Of a stretch of DNA of 64,000 nt, positions 27,522 through 37,076 are shown one piece after another. Source of the DNA: Halodesulfovibrio sp. (lineage in GTDB: Bacteria > Desulfobacterota > Desulfovibrionia > Desulfovibrionales > Desulfovibrionaceae). Positions within the stretch are counted from its first letter, which is position 1; every line of letters starts with the position of its first letter. Under the pieces are notes generated by a model that had not been told where the DNA came from, made no database searches, and saw only the letters and a list, made by a program, of their open reading frames with translations. The translations under genes were made by a program, and so were the position numbers. The stretch spans positions 1 to 64,000 of the forward strand of contig NZ_JAOARI010000035.1 of NCBI RefSeq assembly GCF_025210605.1. Reading direction: 5' to 3'.

Positions 27522-28307
27522 ATGATTGGTATGTTTCGTAGAAGAGAACGTCTGCTCCCGACAGAAAGCAACGCTAAATCTATGATTGTTTCTTTTGAGC
27601 AATCACGGCTGGACGGCGGCTTTACGCCGCAGGCAACCGCGTCCACATGCATAGATGCAGTGAGCCAACATTCTATTCAATCCCTGCTCGTTCCTTGTGG
27701 ACTTGCTCGAACCTACGGATTAACTGTTCCCGCATCGCTTCCGCTCATTATTCAGTTATCTACAGCAAGCAAACATGCAGTGCCGTCATGGAACCGTACC
27801 GTTGTCTGCACAGTGCTCGAAGCACTCCGCGCCGGAGCCGATGCCGTTGCATTACAACTTGCCATAGGCAACGAGTATGAAGAAAAAATGATGCAAGATT
27901 TTTGCAGCATCAGTGAAGAAGCACATTCCTACGGGTTGCCTGTCCTTCTTTCCATCTGCGCAAAAGGCGACAGGATTGTGCAGGAATATGATCGCGCCCT
28001 TATTGCAGATTCAATAAGCTTTGGGAGCGAACTCGGCGCTGATATCGTTGCAGTTCCATACTCAGGGCATCAACCTAGTTTTGCGCAGGCTGTTAACGAA
28101 TCAACCGCCCCTGTTGTACTCGCAGGGACACACGGTGCAGCAAACTTCGATGCATACTGCAAATCGGTAGAAGCTGGCATTGCAGCCGGAGCAGAAGGCG
28201 TTATCGTTCCGTTCCAACTCCTTTCACAAGAAAACCCTGTAGAAGGTCTGGAGCGTATTCAGAGCTTAGCAGTTCAACCAGAAGAGCCTAAGGAAGCTGA
28301 TGTTTAA
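27522..28307 (+). CDS. DhnA/LacD-type class I aldolase-fold protein, active-site lysine apparently absent
   Basis: The 261 aa protein follows the pattern of archaeal-type class I fructose-bisphosphate aldolase and ADH synthase. The strand usually containing the Schiff-base lysine (DIVK-x-x-YTG) reads GADIVAVPYSGH, with Ala in the lysine place, and the N-terminal DHG signature is replaced by MIVSFEQSRLDGG. PVVLAGTHGAANFD fits the phosphate-binding part. So it is probably catalytically altered or non-enzymatic (inference). AGGAG precedes ATG 27522. It overlaps the next gene by 8 bp. Confidence 0.65.
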   Translation: MIGMFRRRERLLPTESNAKSMIVSFEQSRLDGGFTPQATASTCIDAVSQHSIQSLLVPCGLARTYGLTVPASLPLIIQLSTASKHAVPSWNRTVVCTVLEALRAGADAVALQLAIGNEYEEKMMQDFCSISEEAHSYGLPVLLSICAKGDRIVQEYDRALIADSISFGSELGADIVAVPYSGHQPSFAQAVNESTAPVVLAGTHGAANFDAYCKSVEAGIAAGAEGVIVPFQLLSQENPVEGLERIQSLAVQPEEPKEADV

Positions 28308-28563
28308 AATAGCAGTCCTTTTTTTCGTGATCGTCTGGATCATGAGCTTTTTTATGAGCAAGCGCCGGAAGGTGATTCGTGATTCGAATCACCTCTTTCA
28401 GCTTATCATCAGTGCGGCAATCATCTTCAGCGGCATAACAATGCTACGCAATTCCGAAATCGCTTCTAATACCCCACTCTACTTTCTTTCATTGGCTATT
28501 CTTTTTGGCAGTGCATGGTTCATTGCAAGGCTTCTGCTGAACGTAGTAACGCGCCGTAAATAA
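28300..28563 (+). CDS. Small membrane protein, two to three helices
   Basis: The 87 aa protein has hydrophobic segments at about 2-18, 33-49 and 57-80, separated by the basic loop SKRRKVIRDSNH. AAGGAAG is placed before the ATG, and the start overlaps the aldolase-like gene by 8 bp, so it is translationally coupled. No family recognised. Confidence 0.65.
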   Translation: MFKIAVLFFVIVWIMSFFMSKRRKVIRDSNHLFQLIISAAIIFSGITMLRNSEIASNTPLYFLSLAILFGSAWFIARLLLNVVTRRK

Positions 28564-28580
28564 TCCTATCAACAGGCTAC

Positions 28581-29043
28581 ACACATGGTGGCGCTGATGG
28601 AAAAAGAAGGTCTTCGACGACGCTACCGCCGGCTTTAAGAGGTCTCCGACGGCGCTGCCGCGAGCTTCAAGAACCTTTCTCGAAGAAAGGTTCTTAAAAA
28701 TCTCCAAAGACTTTTATCCGCGATACCAGCCCGTTTTTTACACCACCTCGCGGCTTATGCACCACTACCTTACTCAATAAAATCGATACGCAAAAAATCA
28801 AGTTCCTCCAGTTATCCAAAAAAATCCCCTAATCGGGGTTAAGAGGACACATGTTCATACAAAAGAAAGGATGGAGTAAGAACTCCACCCTTTCTTGATT
28901 GCTTGTTCCATCCTTGAATAAGTCCTTTTATTATAAACTTATTCAAGATCCTGATATAAATACAAATTCACCTAAACGGGGTCAAGGGGACATGTCCCCT
29001 TGCGGGGGTGCAGGGGGCAACGCCCGCCTGCCCGTCGGAGACC
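28581..29043 (+). repeat. Dispersed repeat, copy A (left arm of an inverted pair)
   Basis: This stretch recurs in reverse complement at 33952-34555. Shared parts include gaaggtcttcgacgac, gtctccgacggcgctgccgc, aagaacctttctcgaagaaa, the aaaggatggag hairpin, the cctaaacggggtcaagggga block and its gcgggggtgcagggggcaac neighbour. It carries internal hairpins and no credible gene. Copy A is somewhat shorter than copy B in its first half. Confidence 0.85.
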
Positions 29044-29057
29044 AAAAAAGATACAAC

Positions 29058-29092
29058 GTAAAAAGGGTGGCACATCTGCACCACCCTTTTTA
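29058..29092. terminator. Terminator of the acyl-CoA ligase operon
   Basis: aaaagggtgg (29061-29070) pairs with ccaccctttt (29081-29090), with T/A runs on both sides, so it can act in both directions. Confidence 0.85.
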
Positions 29093-29102
29093 TTTCAATG
29101 TA

Positions 29103-30752
29103 TTATCTAACTTCACCGAAGTATTCTTCGGACTTTTCGCGAAGCTTGAATTTTTGAATTTTCCCTGATGCTGTCATCGGGTATTCTTTTACAAATGCTA
29201 TGTAACGCGGAACCTTATGCCATGCGATTTTGCCACGGCAGTAATCACGTACATCTTCAGGGGCAAGATCATAGCCTTCTTTATTGATAATAAAGGCAGC
29301 AACCTCTTCACCATATTTGCGGCTTGGAATACCGACAACTTGAACGTCGTGTACGCCGTCCATGCCGTAGAGGAATTCTTCGATTTCACGCGGATAGATA
29401 TTTTCACCGCCACGGATAATCATGTCTTTGATACGGCCTGTGATAACGACGTATCCATCTTCGTCCATGACTCCGAGATCGCCGGAATGCAGCCAGTTGT
29501 CTTTATCAATCGCTGCTTCTGTGGCTTCCGGCATGGCGTAGTAGCCTTTCATGACGTTGTAGCCTCGGCAGACAACTTCGCCTTGTGTACCGCGTGGACA
29601 TTCTTCACCTGTTTCTGGATCAATAATGCGTACTTCGATTCCCGGCATTTTCTTGCCTACGGACTGGGTTCGACGTTCGAAGCTGTCATGCGGCAAGGTC
29701 TGGGTCATAACCGGAGAACCTTCAGTAAGACCATAGCAGATGGTTACTTCTGTCATGTTCATATCTTCGATAACACGCTTCATCAGCGGCTCGGGACAGA
29801 TGGAGCCTGCCATAATGCCGGTACGAAGCGATGAGTAATCAAATTTGGAGAACATCTTATGCTCAAGCACTGCAAGGAACATTGTCGGTACCCCGTAGAG
29901 GGCGGTGCAGTGTTCCTGATCTACAGAAGCCATAATGTGCACAGGTGAAAAGTTTTCCAGAATAACGAGCGTTGCACCGTGGTTTACTGCGGCAAGAACA
30001 CCGAGCACACAACCAAAGCAGTGGAACAGCGGAACAGGCAGACAGAGTCTGTCCTTATTGGTAAAACCTTGGTTTTTCCCGATCCAGTATCCATTTAGAC
30101 CAATACCTACATGTGTCAGCATAACCCCTTTCGGGAATCCTGTAGTACCGGAAGTGTACTGCATGTTGACCACATCATATGGAGAGAGTGTAGCTTGTCG
30201 TTCAAGGTATTCATCTTCAGAAACCATCGCCTGCATAGCCATGATTTCAGGAATGGAGTACATGCCTCGATGCTTTTCAACACCAAGAAACATGACGCGC
30301 TTCAGTGACGGAAGCTTATCGACGTTAAGCTTGCCGCGAGGCTGATGACGCAGCTCGGGAATCATATCGTAAATAGTCTGAACAAAGTCATGATCGCGGT
30401 ATCCATCCATAATGAACAGGTTCTCGCATTCAGACTGAGATAGCAGGTATTCTAGTTCGCTTTTACGGTAGTTGGTATTTACGGTTAGTAGGATGGCACC
30501 AATTTTTGCTGTCGCAAACTGTAGTGCAACCCAGTAGGGAACGTTTGTTGCCCAAACAGCAACTTTTTCGCCCCGCTGAACACCAAGAGCCATAAGCCCT
30601 TGCGCCAGATCATCAACCACCTTGCCAAATTCTTTGTAGGTCTGCCGGTAATCACGGTCTACGTATACAACGGCATCGTTGTCAGGATATTTTTCGACCG
30701 TTTCATCAAGAATCTGACCAAGGGTCTTTTCGCGAAGTTCGAATGCTTGCAT
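29103..30752 (-). CDS. AMP-binding acyl-CoA synthetase (fatty-acid--CoA ligase family)
   Basis: It activates a carboxylic acid with ATP and CoA. The 549 aa protein has the P-loop-like YTSGTTGFPKGVMLTH near residue 190, YGLTEGSPV near 335, HSGDLGVMDEDGYVVITGR near 425 and the catalytic-lysine segment MTASGKIQKFKLR at the end. Chain-length specificity cannot be read. An AGGA RBS precedes the ATG. The XRE-cupin regulator gene is 8 bp upstream on the same strand, so the regulator probably controls this ligase. Confidence 0.92.
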   Translation of the reverse strand: MQAFELREKTLGQILDETVEKYPDNDAVVYVDRDYRQTYKEFGKVVDDLAQGLMALGVQRGEKVAVWATNVPYWVALQFATAKIGAILLTVNTNYRKSELEYLLSQSECENLFIMDGYRDHDFVQTIYDMIPELRHQPRGKLNVDKLPSLKRVMFLGVEKHRGMYSIPEIMAMQAMVSEDEYLERQATLSPYDVVNMQYTSGTTGFPKGVMLTHVGIGLNGYWIGKNQGFTNKDRLCLPVPLFHCFGCVLGVLAAVNHGATLVILENFSPVHIMASVDQEHCTALYGVPTMFLAVLEHKMFSKFDYSSLRTGIMAGSICPEPLMKRVIEDMNMTEVTICYGLTEGSPVMTQTLPHDSFERRTQSVGKKMPGIEVRIIDPETGEECPRGTQGEVVCRGYNVMKGYYAMPEATEAAIDKDNWLHSGDLGVMDEDGYVVITGRIKDMIIRGGENIYPREIEEFLYGMDGVHDVQVVGIPSRKYGEEVAAFIINKEGYDLAPEDVRDYCRGKIAWHKVPRYIAFVKEYPMTASGKIQKFKLREKSEEYFGEVR

Positions 30753-30760
30753 GGAATTTC

Positions 30761-31330
30761 CTAGTCAGGGTAGTAGATTACTGCGTAAATTTCAGCCTCT
30801 TCACCATCTGCCGCACCTACGTAATGCGGAACAATGGAGTTGAAATAGACGCTGTCGCCAGTCTCAAGTACGTGTTCTTCTTTGCCATAGCGCACAAGCA
30901 GCTTGCCGGAAGTAACCACAATAAACTCTTCGCCCTGATGTGAAGATATCTTACGGTCTTCTTCAGCTTCAGGAGTAATATGGATAAAAAATGGTTCCAT
31001 ATTACGGTCAGTTTTGCCTTTGCCTAAAGAGTGGAACAAAAAGCTTGGGTTTTTATCGCCAGCTTTCTGCATTGTAAGATCAGCCTCACGGGACTCTTTA
31101 CGTACAATCAACGGGTCAACAGAAATTTCATCATCCATAAATGTGCCGAGGCGAACGCCAAGTGCACGGGCTATTTTTTGCAACGGCGCAATAGAAGGAT
31201 ACAGGTCTTCTTCCTCTAAAGCGGTTACAAATAATTCTGTTAAATCAGCCTGTTCTGCAAGCTCTGCGCGGCTTAAGCCCCGCTCTTCCCTGAACTTGCG
31301 AATGCGATTTCCTAATTTTTCAGTCGCCAT
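30761..31330 (-). CDS. XRE-family transcriptional regulator with C-terminal cupin domain
   Basis: The 189 aa protein has an N-terminal helix-turn-helix (RKFREERGLSRAELAEQA, residues 11-28) and a C-terminal cupin (SSHQGEEFIVVTSGKLLVRYG, then FNSIVPHYVGA). This plan is common in repressors of small-molecule pathways, where the cupin senses the ligand. It is the promoter-proximal gene of the operon with the acyl-CoA ligase, and likely senses an acyl-CoA or related compound (inference). Confidence 0.9.
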   Translation of the reverse strand: MATEKLGNRIRKFREERGLSRAELAEQADLTELFVTALEEEDLYPSIAPLQKIARALGVRLGTFMDDEISVDPLIVRKESREADLTMQKAGDKNPSFLFHSLGKGKTDRNMEPFFIHITPEAEEDRKISSHQGEEFIVVTSGKLLVRYGKEEHVLETGDSVYFNSIVPHYVGAADGEEAEIYAVIYYPD

Positions 31331-31570
31331 GGTCTCTCCATACTACAAAATTGTTCAAATAAGATTTAACAGGTAGCCGACGTTACAAGAATATTCAAGT
31401 GTTCAACAGTGGTGTTTCGCGCTTATATTCTCATTATTATACAGAAGAGTAATCGTATCATACATGATTGTAGGATGTTATAAATAAAGCCGGATTTAGC
31501 AAAATTGTAATCAGTATATTCGAGTCTGTGCGTCCCTTTTCTCCTCCATGTATTTACGATAAGGTTCTGC

Positions 31571-33910
31571 ATGACTCATCGTGTACGCCGTAAGCGCTAT
31601 ATCATTACTGGTCAGGTTCAGGGTGTTGGATTTCGTCCTTTCGTGTATAGAATTGCCTTGGAAAACAAGGTGACTGGCACTGTAAGCAATACTTCTGATG
31701 GAGTGTTTATTGAAGTGCAAGGGGATGATGTAACACTAGCTGGTTTTGCATTCGACTTGGTAGACAAACTGCCGCCACTTGCGGAAGTGACCTCGAAGAC
31801 AGAGGAAGAGCTTCCCGCTGTAGACGGTGAAAACAGCTTTATAATTTTGGAAAGCGAAGGCAAACAGGGCAACCGTGTCCTTATCAGTGCCGATGTTGCT
31901 ACGTGCGATGACTGCCTGCGGGATATGTCTGATCCTGATAATCGCAGGTATGAGTATCCTTTTACCAACTGCACCAATTGCGGCCCGCGGTATACCATTA
32001 CTCGTTCCATTCCTTACGACAGGGCAAAGACTTCCATGTCCTGTTTTCCGCTATGTCCCGACTGTAAGAAAGAATACGAAGACCCGCTCGACAGACGTTT
32101 TCATGCCCAGCCGAACGCTTGTGATGTTTGCGGCCCTTATGTCTGGTTGACTGAGCCGGATGGAGTGGAAGTGTGCCGTGGCACTGAAGCTATTGCGCAA
32201 ACAGCGGCAGGTCTTGCAGAGGGTAGAATCGCAGCCGTGAAGGGGCTTGGCGGCTTTCATCTTGTATGCATGGCAACAGGTACTCAGGGGCAGCAAGCTG
32301 TAGAGACATTGCGAACCCGAAAGAACAGGTGGGGCAAGCCGCTTGCTGTGATGGTGAAAGACATTGAAACCGCTCGCACGATAGCAAATCTCACAGATGC
32401 AGAAGAAGCGTTGTTGCAAACGAAAGAGCGCCCGATAGTTCTGTGTAAACAGCGTGGCGATGCTCCGTTAGCCGCGGCACTGAATCCAGGTACACAGTAT
32501 ATCGGCATTATGCTTCCCTACACCCCACTTCATCATATTCTTTTTAAATATTACGCAAAGCAGACTAGCGAGCTACCTGTTCTGGTTATGACGTCCGGTA
32601 ATATGAGCAGCGAACCTATTGCTCTTGGGAACCGTGAAGCTCTTAAGCGTTTGCATTCTCTTGCAGATATTTTCCTACTTCATAATCGCGACATTTTGGT
32701 GCGCGTGGATGATTCGGTTGTGCGTGTCCAAAAAGATACAGGCAAGCCACAATTTTTGCGCCGCGCCAGAGGTTTTGCACCGCGTCCTGTTTTTATGACG
32801 GAGAAAGCACCGTCAGTGCTCGGGGTAGGTCCCGAACTTAAGAATACGCTTTGCTATACCCGCGATAATGAGGCGTTTGTTTCACAGCATATTGGCGATA
32901 TGCAAAATCTCGAAGTGTACTCATTCTATGAGGAAATTGCAGAATTTTTACCGCAAATTCTTGAGGTAAACGTCGAGGCTGTTGTTCATGACCTGCATCC
33001 CGATTACATGACAACCCGCTTTGCCCATGAATATGGGAAGAAGCATGATATACCCGTCTTAGGGCTTCAGCACCATGCAGCGCATATCTACAGTGTTCTG
33101 GCAGAAAATAAATTTACAGGAACTGCACTTGGGCTTGCGCTGGATGGAACTGGCTTTGGAGAAGACGGGACTATATGGGGAGGCGAATTGCTGTGTGTGA
33201 ATAACCAGTCGCTGGAGCAATCAAGGCTCGGCAGATTTGCACATATCCCGCTTCCCGGTGGAGAGACAGCCATACGCGAACCGTGGCGCATAGCACAGGG
33301 CATTCTTTGGAGTGCTGGCATACAGCGTTCCGAAAAAGAATGGACATGGGAGCAGGATTTTGCCCAGCAGGCAACGTTGTTACCACAATTGCTGGAACGT
33401 AACATTAATACACCGCTAACATCATCCTGTGGGCGTTTGTTTGATGCCGTATCTGCCTTGCTCGGAATATGTCATGTCGTAACCTATGAGGGCGAAGCCG
33501 CAATTTTACTAGAAAACGCACAAGATTTAACAGTATCAGAAGCGTATGAATGTCATGTGCAACATACTAACGGAGTTCTTGTGTTGGACACCGTCAGCTT
33601 ATTTCTTCAGTGCTATAGAGATTGGGAGCAAGGTGTTCCGAATAGTGTCATTGCCCGCAAGTTTCATCTAGGGCTTGTGCAGGGTTGCGCAGAGCTGGCA
33701 GTTCAAGGAATGCGTGATACTACGCTTAATACGATAGCTCTTTCAGGTGGAGTTATGCAAAGTTTTACTATCGGGAAAGAGCTTCCAGAAGCACTTGCAG
33801 CTCAAGGGCACACTGTGATTCAGCATACACAATTGCCGCCTAACGATGGGTGCATATCGTTAGGACAAGCAGCATACGGTAGGCAGTGGTTATTGAATCA
33901 GAGTGAGTAG
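31571..33910 (+). CDS. hypF: Carbamoyltransferase HypF
   Basis: It makes the carbamoyl group used for cyanide ligands of [NiFe] hydrogenases. The 779 aa length is normal. An N-terminal acylphosphatase domain (GQVQGVGFRPFVYRIA) is followed by two zinc fingers (CDDCLRDM, CTNCGPRYT, CPDCKKEY, CDVCGPYV), the YrdC-like domain (residues about 200-390), and the Kae1/TobZ-like domain with QHHAAHIYSVLAEN and LALDGTGFGEDG. No other hyp genes are nearby. It is the only plus-strand gene of the block between the inverted repeats. Confidence 0.96.
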   Translation: MTHRVRRKRYIITGQVQGVGFRPFVYRIALENKVTGTVSNTSDGVFIEVQGDDVTLAGFAFDLVDKLPPLAEVTSKTEEELPAVDGENSFIILESEGKQGNRVLISADVATCDDCLRDMSDPDNRRYEYPFTNCTNCGPRYTITRSIPYDRAKTSMSCFPLCPDCKKEYEDPLDRRFHAQPNACDVCGPYVWLTEPDGVEVCRGTEAIAQTAAGLAEGRIAAVKGLGGFHLVCMATGTQGQQAVETLRTRKNRWGKPLAVMVKDIETARTIANLTDAEEALLQTKERPIVLCKQRGDAPLAAALNPGTQYIGIMLPYTPLHHILFKYYAKQTSELPVLVMTSGNMSSEPIALGNREALKRLHSLADIFLLHNRDILVRVDDSVVRVQKDTGKPQFLRRARGFAPRPVFMTEKAPSVLGVGPELKNTLCYTRDNEAFVSQHIGDMQNLEVYSFYEEIAEFLPQILEVNVEAVVHDLHPDYMTTRFAHEYGKKHDIPVLGLQHHAAHIYSVLAENKFTGTALGLALDGTGFGEDGTIWGGELLCVNNQSLEQSRLGRFAHIPLPGGETAIREPWRIAQGILWSAGIQRSEKEWTWEQDFAQQATLLPQLLERNINTPLTSSCGRLFDAVSALLGICHVVTYEGEAAILLENAQDLTVSEAYECHVQHTNGVLVLDTVSLFLQCYRDWEQGVPNSVIARKFHLGLVQGCAELAVQGMRDTTLNTIALSGGVMQSFTIGKELPEALAAQGHTVIQHTQLPPNDGCISLGQAAYGRQWLLNQSE

Positions 33911-33951
33911 TGTATTCGGCATGCGTCGGTATGCGCCGTGATGCCTCCGGC

Positions 33952-34555
33952 GGGTCTCCGACGGGCAGGCGGGCGCTGCCCCCTGCACCCCCGCAAGGGG
34001 ACACGTCCCCTTGACCCCGTTTAGGTGAATTTACATTTATATCAAGATACTGAATAAGTTTATAATAAAAGGACTTATTCAAGGATGCAACAAACAATAA
34101 AGAAAGGGTGGAGTTTTTTACTCCATCCTTTTTTTTGTATGAACATGTGTCCTCTTAACCCCGATTAGGGGCTTTTTTGGGAGGGGAGGACGAAGAGGGT
34201 TAGTTCTTTTCGACGTAACTGGGGGAACTTGATTTTTTGCTTGTCGATGTTATTGGGTAAGGTAGTGGTGCGTAAGCCGCGAGGCAGTGTAAGAAACGTG
34301 CTGACCTCGCGGGTAAAAGTTCTGGGAGAGTCCAGAGAACCTTCTTTCTGTAGATTGTAATTTGGTCGCCGAAGGCACATGGTAGCGAGACGTTGAGACC
34401 TTTCTTCGAGAAAGGTTCTTAAAGCTCGCGGCAGCGCCGTCGGAGACCTCTTGAAGCCCGCGGCAGCGTCGTCGAAGACCTTTTTAAGCATCATCAGCAT
34501 GTGTGCATTTGGTATGCGCCGTCGAAGACCTTCTTTTTCCACCAGCGCCACCATG
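33952..34555 (-). repeat. Dispersed repeat, copy B (right arm of an inverted pair)
   Basis: The reverse complement matches copy A at 28581-29043. It encodes a 129 aa open frame on the minus strand (34165-34554) that is probably spurious, since copy A breaks it with stops. The unit begins with atggtggcgct, includes two variants of the gtcttcgac(g)acg segment, and ends with the gacgggcaggcgggcg block. The unit is likely a family present elsewhere in the genome (inference). Confidence 0.85.
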
Positions 34556-34578
34556 TGCGTAGTTAAAAGACATCTAAT

Positions 34579-34618
34579 AAAAAACGAGGCAAAACATGCG
34601 TTCTGCCTCGTTTTTTAT
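34579..34618. terminator. Bidirectional terminator between copy B and pyrD
   Basis: aaaaaacgaggca pairs with tgcctcgtttttt around a 10-11 base loop. It is downstream of pyrD on the minus strand. Confidence 0.85.
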
Positions 34619-34700
34619 TCAATTTCGAAAAGTAGATGCTGCGCGCAGCTGCATCGACATACTTTTTTACTTTGGCTGCAACAAAAGCACAAACTGATTG

Positions 34701-35621
34701 TTAGAGCTTCAGTGAACCTCTAAATTCTTCAAGATCAGTAATATTCATTTCTTCCATCAGCTTTTCAAGTTCGTTTACAAGACGGAATGAAAAGTCAGGG
34801 CGGAGGAAGTTTGCTGTGCCAACCTGTACTGCATGTGCGCCAACAAGGATAAACTCAAGCACATCTTCAGCAGAAGCAATGCCGCCCATGCCGATAACCG
34901 GAATAGAAACAGCTTTGCACACCTGATGAGTACAGCGCAATGCAACTGGTTTAATTGCAGGACCGGAAAGCCCGCCGATCACATTTGCGAGAAGAGGCTT
35001 ACGGGAACGGATATCAACGCCCATTCCGGAAAGAGTGTTGATACAAGATATTACATCTGCACCAGCATCTTCTACTGCTTTCGCAATGGTTGTGATGTCG
35101 GTAACATTCGGGCTAAGCTTGATGATAACAGGCTTGGTTCCAGCAGCTTTCTTTACAGCACTTGTAACACTCGCTGCCAGCAACGGATCTTGCCCGAAAA
35201 GAATGCCACCTTCCTGCACGTTAGGGCAGGAAATATTCACTTCAATCGCTGCAATACCTTCTTCGGCTGCAAGTACGCCTGTTAACTCGCCAAACTCAGC
35301 AGGGTCGCATGCGTAGATGTTTGCAATAACCGGAAGTTCTTCTGTAGGAAGTTTTGGAAGCTTTTCTTTGATAAAAGTTTCCACACCGGAGTTCTGCAAA
35401 CCAACAGCATTCAGCATACCGCACGGGGTTTCCGCAATACGCGGCATTGGATTGCCAGCACGCGGCTGAAGGGAAAGCCCTTTTACAACAATACCGCCAA
35501 GGGTTGTAAGGTCGCCGTAGGGTGCGAACTCAACACCGTATCCAAATGTACCGGATGCAGTAAGAATAGGGTTTTTAAACTGTAAACCGCTAGAGCCGGG
35601 AAGCGCTACGTTCATCGTCAT
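34701..35621 (-). CDS. pyrD: Dihydroorotate dehydrogenase B, catalytic subunit
   Basis: It oxidises dihydroorotate to orotate in pyrimidine synthesis and passes electrons to PyrK. The 306 aa class 1B protein shows the N-terminal KNPILTASGTFGYG, the catalytic-loop region NISCPNVQEGG with the catalytic Cys, VIIKLSPNVTDI, and the FMN phosphate site IPVIGMGGIASAEDVLEFI. It starts 11 bp after pyrK, on the same strand. Confidence 0.95.
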   Translation of the reverse strand: MTMNVALPGSSGLQFKNPILTASGTFGYGVEFAPYGDLTTLGGIVVKGLSLQPRAGNPMPRIAETPCGMLNAVGLQNSGVETFIKEKLPKLPTEELPVIANIYACDPAEFGELTGVLAAEEGIAAIEVNISCPNVQEGGILFGQDPLLAASVTSAVKKAAGTKPVIIKLSPNVTDITTIAKAVEDAGADVISCINTLSGMGVDIRSRKPLLANVIGGLSGPAIKPVALRCTHQVCKAVSIPVIGMGGIASAEDVLEFILVGAHAVQVGTANFLRPDFSFRLVNELEKLMEEMNITDLEEFRGSLKL

Positions 35622-35631
35622 TTAAGCCTCC

Positions 35632-36450
35632 TTACTCTTCGTCCAGAATAATTTGATCCGACCAGAACACAGGACCATGTTCGCATGCCTGTGCGCGACC
35701 AGCTGCCACACCTTTTGCTGTCATTTTATCGGTGGTTTTGGTTACACAACCCAAACATGCACCAACACCGCACGCCATGCGGTTTTCTAAAGAAAGCTGA
35801 CAACGGGCGTTATGTTTAGCCGCAAAGCCCTGAATCGCACGTAAAAACGGCGTAGGACCACAAGCAAGTACAAGACCATCGCTCTCTGCATATTCCTTAA
35901 TACTGGTTTCCACCAAATCAAGAAAATGAGCCAAGTCATCAGGACCACGCTCAAGATGGCTTGCTGCGGTAATACGTTCATTCATAGATTCGAACGGGTA
36001 GCAGTTCAAAGGCATTCTGTGCCCGAACTCCATGTGCAGGTTCCACGGCTGTGGATGCTTTTGTGCGTATGCAACAAGCGGCGCAATACCAATACCGCCA
36101 GCCAGCAGCAACGTAGAAGTTTTTTCTTCTACGGCAAATGGAGTACCAAGAGGTCCCCATACCACAACTTTATCCCCTGCTTTTAACTGTGCAAGACGCT
36201 TTGTTCCACGCCCTACAACCTGAAAAAAGATTACCAGATCGCGTTTGCTTACGCGACAAATTGAAAAGGGACGCGCCCACATCATATCAAGCGCCCACCC
36301 TTCCGGGCGAAGCATCACAAATTGGCCTGGCTGCCAGTCTGCCCAATCCGGGCGCTCAATGCGTAGGGCGAAAAAAAGGCTTTCGCCGGATACTGATCCA
36401 AACGGGACAGTATCAAGGACTGTAAGTGTAGTGCATTGTTCCTGATGCAT
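35632..36450 (-). CDS. pyrK: Dihydroorotate dehydrogenase electron-transfer subunit
   Basis: This FAD/[2Fe-2S] subunit carries electrons from PyrD to NAD. The 272 aa protein has an FNR-type FAD domain (RPFSICRVSKRDL), a nucleotide loop LLAGGIGIAPLVAYA, and the cluster ligands in ACGVGACLGCVTKT plus a later Cys in GRAQAC. Its family resemblance to NfnA is expected. It is the promoter-proximal gene of pyrKD. Local bases before the ATG give no strong RBS. Confidence 0.93.
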   Translation of the reverse strand: MHQEQCTTLTVLDTVPFGSVSGESLFFALRIERPDWADWQPGQFVMLRPEGWALDMMWARPFSICRVSKRDLVIFFQVVGRGTKRLAQLKAGDKVVVWGPLGTPFAVEEKTSTLLLAGGIGIAPLVAYAQKHPQPWNLHMEFGHRMPLNCYPFESMNERITAASHLERGPDDLAHFLDLVETSIKEYAESDGLVLACGPTPFLRAIQGFAAKHNARCQLSLENRMACGVGACLGCVTKTTDKMTAKGVAAGRAQACEHGPVFWSDQIILDEE

Positions 36451-36959
36451 AATTCCTGTAACCTTATTGCATTTTTTTTAAGCAGTTACCTCTGCCCAAA
36501 GCATGCAAATCCTGATAATAAAGTATTACCCGTACGTCGGGCTGTATACGTGTACGTTCTTTCTTCTTAGCTCGCAATCAATACTTTGCGCAGAATTGAC
36601 TATTTAAGACTGCTCATTTTAAGAACGTATCATAATTATCCTGCTTAGATAATTTTATTCATAGATTTATTAACCATACAAATGCAGTAGAAAAAATCAT
36701 ACGCACACACTGCTGCTTTGACACCATACCCAAAAACATTGTTAGCGTATCATATGCAAATACCAAATAGCGCTGCCTGTAGGTAACTCAAGCCAAACCG
36801 TACAAATTAAAAATACAGAAAAAAAAGACAGTTAAACCAGCCATCTTTCCCTTTTCTCTTCCTGCTCTTATGTTCTTTCGTATTCTAATGATAGCATGGC
36901 GGTGCAAAAGAGTTTCCACGAGACGAGTATTAGAGTTGCCAACCACTAATTCAATAGGT
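36451..36959. other. Gene-free AT-rich stretch between divergent pyrK and rlhA
   Basis: It should contain the promoters of both directions. One TTGACA-like box is at 36718-36723, but no convincing -10 follows at the right distance. I see no hairpin with a T run and no known RNA. Confidence 0.3.
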
Positions 36960-37064
36960 ATGAGCTACACCGCAGACTACGACGAAAATTATTTCCGCCA
37001 GCAAATTTTTTTCAAGCAATTGTACGGCAGTTGCTTAAACCACCTAGGTGCGGCGGAATCATAA
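36960..37064 (+). CDS. Possible 34 aa leader peptide upstream of the U32 gene
   Basis: ATG 36960 opens a 34-codon frame ending at 37064, 12 bp before the next gene start. It is rich in Tyr, Phe and Gln. The ribosome site is weak (aataggt). It may be a regulatory upstream frame or chance. Confidence 0.22.
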   Translation: MSYTADYDENYFRQQIFFKQLYGSCLNHLGAAES

Positions 37065-37076
37065 GAGATATATATT

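Noticed and set aside
28381-28410. gattcgaatc sequence resembling a tRNA T arm
   Set aside because: It lies inside a coding region and no acceptor or anticodon arms surround it.
34165-34554. 129 aa open frame on the minus strand
   Set aside because: It lies wholly in repeat copy B. The matching part of copy A has stops, so the frame is not conserved and is probably spurious.
36717-36760. TTGACA box as an rlhA promoter
   Set aside because: No convincing -10 sits at 16-18 bp, so I did not call it as a promoter.
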